From: Paraglomus occultum | Lineage: Eukaryota; Glomeromycota; Glomeromycetes; Paraglomerales; Paraglomeraceae | Length of the DNA stretch: 14,854 bases | Assembly: GCA_910592205.1 (NCBI GenBank) | Contig: CAJVPJ010000898.1 | Span: forward strand, 1 to 14,854 | Direction: 5' to 3' | Shown here: piece by piece, positions 8,501-14,854 of the stretch | How positions within the stretch are numbered: the first letter of the stretch is position 1 | Layout: every line of letters starts with the position of its first letter | Position numbers and translations under genes: made by a program | Notes under the pieces: generated by a model | The model's database searches: none | Told to the model about the DNA's origin: nothing | What the model saw: only the letters and a program-made list of their open reading frames with translations

Positions 8501-11500
8501 TATGACTGCACATCAAATATGTGAACTACGTTATACCCTGCACCGCATATTTACGTCCACTGCATTCATTTGCGTTACATCTTTTCCATTAAGACGCATG
8601 TTGGGGGCTGCCTATAGTGAATTGGAGGCTCTATCGGAAGAAGCAAAAGGGTTGACTGATCGATTGGCTCGCAAGACAATGGAATGGAGCGTAAGTAGCC
8701 TTAGTCACACTGTTGACAACACCCCCAACGCGTATTAATCTAACACAAATTGATATGTCAAAAGGATGTAGAAACGTTGCTCATGATCGATTACAGTCCG
8801 GTTTATCAGCAACTGACGGAAGGCCCGATAGATTTTTCTTCAGAGTTTATCGAGTTGGAAGAAGAAGACTCGGATCCCAATAATGGATATGCAGTCGACT
8901 TTAATAAAACGCAAATAAATCAAGATGATAACGAAGGATGGGAGTATGTTGGTGGTGGGAAGGGCCGTGAGCCGGGATCGCTATTTGGCCAATGGGTCCA
9001 CGGATCCGACATTAGACGCAAACAGCAAACCATCGAACGCCTGAGAAATATTGAAATGGAAAAGGAAAAACGCAAACAGAGAAAAGGGAAAAATAAACAT
9101 ACCGAGAACCCATTTGAGTTTTTGCAAGATCAAGACGAAGATATATCAATGGTTAACGAAGAAGAAATTAATCCTGAATCATCAAACAATCAATTTTGGT
9201 TGCAAACGTTACAAATACAAATACCAGAAACGGACAGACCATTGGATGTTTTGCTTGAGGAATGCAATTATGGTAGTAATGTGTGGGATATGAGCATTAT
9301 TGAGCGAAGGAGATTACATGATCATTGGAGAAAACTGGTAAACGAAGAGATTACTGAAAAGTTAGCGGAAGTGGTTAAGCAACACACACAGAAACGGAAG
9401 GAAGTTGATGGTAAGTAGTTTACGCGTTCACAAACTACTCACCGACCACTCATCATTGCGCTTTCATACCGTGTTTAATCTTGGCTGTCTATGTCCCGAT
9501 AACATCCAGATATTCACGATGGAGTTCGAAAGGAAATACTCAAATCCGCTCAAGTAATTGGGATGACTACAAATGGAGCGGCCAAATTCCAATCACTGAT
9601 ACGTTCGGTATCTCCGCGTATAATCGTATGCGAGGAAGCGGGCGAAGTATTGGAAGCTCACATTCTTGCACCGTTAAATGCGACACAACATCTCATTCTC
9701 ATTGGTGATCACCTGCAACTTAGACCACACGTTGCGACATACAGTCTTAGTTTAGACTCTGACGTTGGCAAAAACTACGCGCTCGACAGGTCCCTATTTG
9801 AACGTTTGGTAAACGAGAAAAAGCCAATGGTGAAATTGTTAACTCAGAGACGGATGCGTGGCGAAATAGCCGATCTAGTAAGAGACACTCTGTACCCTGG
9901 TCTCATAGACCATGAAGTTACGACAAAGTACCCTCCTGTGCGCGGAACACCATATAATCTTTTCTTCTTTGATCATATGAATCCGGAAGATGCAGCTGGT
10001 AGTAACCAATTTGCGATGCAATCGCATTCAAATTCATTCGAAGTGAAGATGGTTGTCGAAATGGTAAAATATTTTGTTAGGAACGGCTATGATAAAGATG
10101 GTGATATTGCCGTGTTGACGCCCTATTTGGGACAAATGATCAAAATAAGAGATGCGCTGAATAAGCAATTTGTAGTCGTCATTGATGAAAGAGACAACGA
10201 GCAGATTGCCATGATGGCTGAAGAGGAAGAGTTGGTAGAAACTGACTCTACCGACGAAGCCTCAACATCGGCGGCTATACCCACAGCATTGAAAAAATCA
10301 CTGACGAGGCAGGTTACGCTGCGTACCATTGACAACTATCAAGGAGAAGAAGCGACAATAGTCATCATATCACTTGTCCGAAATATATCCCAACATAGTA
10401 ACAAAGCTACCATTGGTTTCTTGAAATCAACGAACCGTACCAACGTGCTGTTGTCTCGCGCTAAACATGGTATGTTTTTGCTGGGGAATGCCAACCTCCT
10501 TTTCGAGAAAGCGCAACGAGAAGGAAACAAAATGTGGCCAGGCGTAATTAATACGCTCAGAGAACGTTGCCAACTAGGCAGTGCGTTCCCATTGCAATGC
10601 GAAAGACATACTGATACGATTAATTTCGTCGAAAAACCCGAACAATTTTCCGAATTCGCACCAGACGGTGGATGCCAGGAACCATGCGGATTCACCTTGA
10701 AATGTGGTCACGTATGTCAATACAAATGTCACTATGACGACCCTGATCACATTGGCGTCATGTGTTATAAACCATGTCAGAGACTACACGATTCATGTCG
10801 ACACGCATGCCAAAAAATTTGTGGAGAGCCATGTGGGAACTGTACTTTAACAATCAATAATGTCGAATTACCTTGTGGACATATTAAAAAGAAAGCTCCC
10901 TGTTATAAAGCATGTGATCCGACGTCGATTAAATGTGAGGAGCTCATTGATTGCGTTCTCCCCAGGTGTGGCCACGAACAAAAAAGACATTGTTTTGAAG
11001 CGATACAAGACGTTAAATGCAGTCAAAAATGCGGAATGCTGTTAAAATGTGGTCATCCTTGCTCTGCGAACTGTGAAGAGTGTCAACGCAGATCTATCCA
11101 AGCATCAGCTACAAAGCAAGCAGTATTGGATGCAAACGGTCATGTGACAAAGACAAACCATTCCCCATGCAATCAAGCGTGTGGACGCAATTTGTATTGT
11201 GAACACCGTTGTGCGAATAAATGTCATGATGGAAGGCCTTGTCAACCATGCAAAGAAAAGTGCATGATTAGATGTAGACATTCCACATGCAACAAAAAAT
11301 GCTCTCAACCATGCAATGTCTGCGCTGAGCCGTGTGATTGGCAATGTAAACATCAAAGCAAATGTCCACTCAGTTGCGGAGCTCCTTGTATTCGACTGCC
11401 ATGCAACCAACAATGTGAGAAATTCTTACCCTGCAATCACCGATGTCCTGGCGTATGTGGAGAAGAATGTGTTCCTGCCGAATTCTGTCCCGTCTGTGCT

Positions 11501-13224
11501 CCACCCGATATACGAAAGCAAACATCTAACGTGGCAATGTTGGAGGAATTTGGCGAAGTTGATTGGGGTATTAATCGAATGATTGTTTTAGAATGTAAGC
11601 ATGCGTTTACTATGGCCTATCTCGACGAACAGTTGGAAATGAAGAGATATTATGACGGTATCGATGGTGAGGCGGACTTTGAAAAGATTTGGACCAAAGT
11701 TTGCACTCTTCCAAACGAATTGGGAAGCATTCATAGATGTCCACTATGTCGACGTCCGATTACTAACGTCAAGAGATACGGAAGACCTATCAAAAAGGCA
11801 ATACTTGACATACAAAACAAGAAATTCTTGTCGAAATACAGGAACCTGTTAAACCAATATAACGAAAGAATTCAAATAAGTATCAGCACTTTAGAAACGA
11901 ATCGAGAAAAATTTCTCGGCAATATCAAGAAACCCATTCTCAAGCCTAATGAAAGGCCAACTGGAGCTCGTAAAATTCCAGGAGACCTCGATATCAAAGA
12001 ACTTTCCAATCTGAGTGAATTCACAAACCTTCGCAAGGGTTACGGGATACCACAAGATCACAATGATTGTTGGATCAAGTATACTAATATCTTGATTCAA
12101 ATATATTCAAATCTTTCGCATCTGCTTGCTGAGACCAAGAACCCACCTTGGAAAACGGCATTCGAAGCAGCCGTAGCAAGTCTATATAGGTCGAAACTAC
12201 TTGAAATGGATTACATCATTGCGACCATCAGGAATATGGGAATTGCAGAAAACGATGCTGATAGCACATTACTTGCTTTCCAACGCGAATCTCTTCACGG
12301 AGTAGGAATGGTGCTTCCAGTGGTAGATCGTCGATGTTATCTAGACATATTTTTAATTGTAATTAACGTTCAGAAAATATTATTCCAAGAAGTTGATTAT
12401 ATAATTCAAGCGTTATCCGATAATGACCAAGATGGCAGAAGTCTTGACACTAGACCTGGATGGATTAATTTCGCCTTATTTATTCTTCAATCGACCATGT
12501 CGCATCTCCAAACTATAATCAAAATAGCGCATGAAACAAAGTACTATAAGCAGTATGTGACCGCTACGCTTGAATTGGCAGAAGTGCAATGTCGACATTA
12601 CCGATATAAATTCAAACACAGAAAAATAGCTGAAGATCCGAACGATGATATTGGAAAAGCAGAGAGAAAGAAGATAATTAACGAACTAAAAGAAATTCTT
12701 CAAAGATTTGAAACCCTCGTCCATGAAATCTTTCCTATTCTTCAAGCCGAACATTTTCAAAGACAATGCGAAACAAGAATGGAAAACACTATTGAAGAAA
12801 TCAATGAGCTTACGAATTTAGCAAAAGGGGGAGTGTTGACGAAAACGGAGAAATTACAGATCTTCCAAGCGATGAGTGATGACTTGCGAGGGAGTGGGCA
12901 CTGGTAGGCATAATGCAAGCTTTCATATTCTCGTTCTTTTCACGAAATGCAAGCGTTAGCTTATTCGAATCGATTACTCAATCTAGGTATACTTGTCCTA
13001 ATGGACACACTTATACTATTGCCGACTGCGGAGGTGCAGTGGTAGAAAGCAGATGCCCAGATTGCAATGCAGTGATCGGTGGTGAGTATTAATATATTCT
13101 TTTGATTATAAAGATTCAAGTCACAAGTATAATTAATTACTTATTTACCACTGTTTCAGGTACCGGACACACGCTAGCGGTTAACAATCGCCGCAACGAA
13201 GAGTTTGAAAGTTTTGCCCATTGA
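5581..13224 (+). CDS. ZNFX1: ZNFX1-type SF1 RNA helicase with NFX1 and RZ zinc fingers, 2,273 aa, 11 exons
   Basis: Exons: 5581-6775, 6849-7418, 7497-7994, 8087-8106, 8176-8260, 8335-8491, 8594-8690, 8765-9410, 9510-12903, 12987-13081, 13160-13224; total 6,822 bp, in frame throughout. An in-frame TAA at 5575-5577 fixes the first ATG. Domains: polyglutamine tract (residues 24-64); family N-terminal region with YDPPGEL (395-401) and ARAPGFKFDLS (from 692); Q-motif-like LDESQAEAL (734-742); Walker A GPPGTGKT (755-762); CFTNHALDQFL (from 790); a charged insertion with a lysine-rich stretch (958-990); motif II IIVCEEA (1127-1133); GDHLQLRP (1155-1162); TIDNYQGEE (from 1362); TNRTNVLLSRAKHG (1397-1410); eight or nine Cys/His-rich NFX1 modules (about 1480-1755); a RING-like pair (C1785/H1787 and C1833/C1836); a helical region; and a C-terminal RZ finger. 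All helicase motifs look intact, so it should be an active NTP-dependent RNA helicase. Relatives (Hrr1, SAD-3, ZNFX-1) work in small-RNA silencing; that role here is inferred. The symbol marks the family, not proven orthology. Confidence 0.93.
5649..5790 (+). repeat. CAG/CAA repeat encoding the polyglutamine tract
   Basis: Mixed CAA and CAG codons, with a few CGA/CGT (Arg), CAT (His) and CTG (Leu) interruptions, encode about 40 glutamine-rich residues near the N-terminus, followed by four leucines. The longest pure glutamine run is 11. Codon mixing normally limits slippage, but length variation is still likely. The minus strand reads as a long Val/Ala frame, which is a shadow of this repeat. 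Confidence 0.92.
8087..8106 (+). other. 20-nt microexon encoding the Walker A loop
   Basis: This is exon 4 of the helicase gene. With one base from exon 3 it encodes GPPGTGK, and exon 5 supplies the following threonine. The upstream intron (7995-8086) ends acgcag and has a CTAAC branch-site candidate. The downstream intron (8107-8175) starts with an unusual gttggt and has CTAAC before its gatag acceptor. Skipping these 20 nt would shift the frame and remove the ATP-binding site. Confidence 0.88.
8261..8334 (+). other. GC-AG intron in the helicase gene
   Basis: The donor reads atat|gcaagt and the acceptor ttacag|gcttta. Only this GC donor restores the conserved ICFTNHALDQFLE block: T from exon 5 plus GC from exon 6 makes the cysteine codon. 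The nearby GT donor at 8264 would bring a stop a few codons into the next exon. GCAAGT is the usual consensus of GC-AG introns. Confidence 0.85.
12987..13224 (+). other. Last two small exons encoding the RZ-type zinc finger
   Basis: Exons 10 and 11 (12987-13081 and 13160-13224) encode WYTCPNGHTY, then a DCGGAVVESRCPDC block and IGGTGHTLAVNN, ending in SFAH. The spacing C-x3-H-x15-C-x2-C (C2224, H2228, C2244, C2247) matches the RZ finger shared by ZNFX1 and RNF213, where it supports ubiquitin ligase activity in RNF213. Reading through the donor at 12904 would give a stop (TAG) straight after the tryptophan and lose the finger, so splicing here decides whether the protein carries it. Confidence 0.85.
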
Positions 13225-13397
13225 TGCTATTTATTGTATCTTGCGGGCTAACGTGATTCTATATTTATATGCATATGATTTGTCTTTTGCACCATAAATA
13301 GTGATGTGGGGATGCGTCAGCGAAACTAAAAAGTCGAGTAACATTTTGTATAAATATGGACATTTTTTGCGTACTAGTATAATTTAGTGTTTGCATT

Positions 13398-13403
13398 AAT
13401 AAA
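13398..13403 (+). terminator. Candidate polyadenylation signal of the helicase gene
   Basis: AATAAA lies 174 bases after the stop codon, followed by a T-rich stretch. It is the first canonical hexamer I see downstream of the gene. Confidence 0.5.
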
Positions 13404-14854
13404 CTCGTTTTGCAACTCTCATTGTGCTAGCGGTTTTATTAGTTAACTGCAACTTTAGTCGATTAAAAAGGCGTACAATATGCACACGATCGCTAATTTT
13501 AGACAAGTTTGTTTATGTAAGCTGCCAGATACTTCCTCGTATCCCTCACATAGAGTTTTACAGTGGCCAACTCGGTACATTTTTGTTGCGTTCAACCACT
13601 AGAAACATTACGAATAGCGTAATACTCGTTTGACTTGACTCTATATATTGGTGATTTGCGAATTTATTACCAAACGTTGCATGGTTTTAATTAACGACAT
13701 TTGTTTGACAAAAACTTTTTTCACGGAGAGAAATCAAAGATTTTTTATATAAAGATTAACGTAAATGGGTTTCACGGCCTCAAAGTACAACATATTAACA
13801 TTTGGCGCGCTCACACAACATTAATAATTCATTTACCGTATTATTATCAAATTGCATGAAAACTTGTCGCAATTGCATACGCGCATACCGCGCACTAGAA
13901 ATATTGCACCCTTTTGTTTCAAAGATATTGAAAAATTAAAAGGGTGTTATTATTTAGAGTGAGTGTCAATGTTTTCAATCACGTCTTTTGAACTTGGTCG
14001 GCGTAGATATATGTCAAAGCGGCATTCATCGGTTATGTTTTCATAGTAAGCTATTCGAACTGTCGCGCAAGGTTGTTTTTTTTCTTTGGCGAGCAGCCAG
14101 TTCTTGAACAATAAGTTTTTTGTCAAGATTTACTTATGCGCAAGGCAAAAAATTGCTAATTTATTATTCCGTTCATTACATCAAGTCATAAATACATTAA
14201 AACAAAACAATTCAGTTTTGTGTGTGCACACAGTGAAGATTTATCAGAATAGCCAATGATAATAATAAATTGAAAGCGATAAACTGGCAATAAACATTGT
14301 GTATAAAGAGACTCAATCGTAAGCAAATAAGCAAATACGCGTCGTAAATCTGCATGTATAAGCAATAAGATAAATTTCGATCGAATGTCCGACCTAAAGT
14401 ATATTGACTATGCACAAAAGGTTCGGAGTATATTATTATTATCTTCAACAAAGTTACTAGTAAAAATGCAGATCTTCTGTAAACGGCTTTAATATTAAAA
14501 TAATGTTAGTGGCTTCAAAATTCCGTGTACGACTTATAATAATGTTAACGAGACGTCAAATAAAAGTCATCGTTATTGATATGGTATGTATAATGACTAC
14601 ATATCCGCTTAAGTACGATGTAAACATTATGAGGTAACTTTGGTGATCTTGTCTTTATTATTACTTCGTCATCTGCAAATTGTGAATATTATTAAAGAGT
14701 TCAAGTACACGTGCACGCATGGAATTTGCTTATAACAAGTCGTACAGGACTTCTGGTCTGTTTGACTATCATTATCATCGTCATTGTGCGGGATAACTGA
14801 CAAATGTAGCATAAGTTTACGATACTTTAGTAATCTGTCACACAAATACTTTCA
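13404..14854. other. AT-rich 3' flank, no gene seen
   Basis: Both strands contain only short open frames (up to about 79 codons) with no recognisable motif. I see no tRNA box B, no inverted-repeat element and no tandem repeat of note. Confidence 0.55.

Noticed and set aside
10339-11413. Minus-strand frames opposite the helicase core and zinc-finger exon
   Set aside because: They are antisense to strongly conserved coding sequence, are low in motif content, and have no independent support.
1-14854. CRISPR array, bacterial operon or phage-like defence system
   Set aside because: The window is eukaryotic: spliceosomal introns, a fungal-type kinase and helicase. There are no regularly spaced repeats.

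Overview
The window looks like AT-rich nuclear DNA of a fungus, most likely an arbuscular mycorrhizal one (Glomeromycotina). Three things point there. The left edge holds the end of a protein kinase of the very large family typical of those genomes (a GLRPSMPDSAPEEYKKLAEK-type C-lobe). The main gene is split by ten short introns of 69-102 bp, several with a CTAAC-like branch site. Genes are sparse and separated by AT-rich, decayed DNA. The genus cannot be named from the sequence alone.

Layout. (1) 3-414: 3' end of a protein kinase gene on the + strand, probably with a last intron at 319-391. (2) About 415-2260: a decayed, repeat-bearing stretch. It contains a complete-ended but internally deleted mariner transposon (1190-2141) with terminal inverted repeats, TA target duplication, a 40-nt A run and a dead transposase gene. 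A diverged pair of direct repeats (910-1187 and 2191-2250) brackets it. (3) 2261-5580: 3.3 kb with no gene I can support. (4) 5581-13224: one large gene in 11 exons, encoding a 2,273-residue RNA helicase of the NFX1-type zinc finger (ZNFX1) family. (5) 13225-14854: 3' flank with a polyadenylation signal at 13398 and no further gene.

The helicase model was built by hand. All ten splice junctions keep the frame and join blocks conserved in the family. Domain order is: polyglutamine tract, ZNFX1-type N-terminal region, SF1 helicase core (Walker A GPPGTGKT 755-762, CEEA 1130-1133, SRAKHG motif VI), eight or nine NFX1-type zinc-finger modules (about 1480-1755), a RING-like element (1785-1836), a helical C-terminal region, and a C-terminal RZ-type zinc finger (C2224, H2228, C2244, C2247). 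Related helicases act with RNA-dependent RNA polymerase in small-RNA pathways (Hrr1 in fission yeast, SAD-3 in Neurospora, ZNFX-1 in C. elegans), so a role in RNA silencing is a reasonable inference, not something the sequence shows. The notable points are a 20-nt microexon carrying the Walker A loop, a GC-AG intron, the long glutamine tract, and the mariner with its flanking repeats. The kinase and the helicase are not evidently functionally linked.
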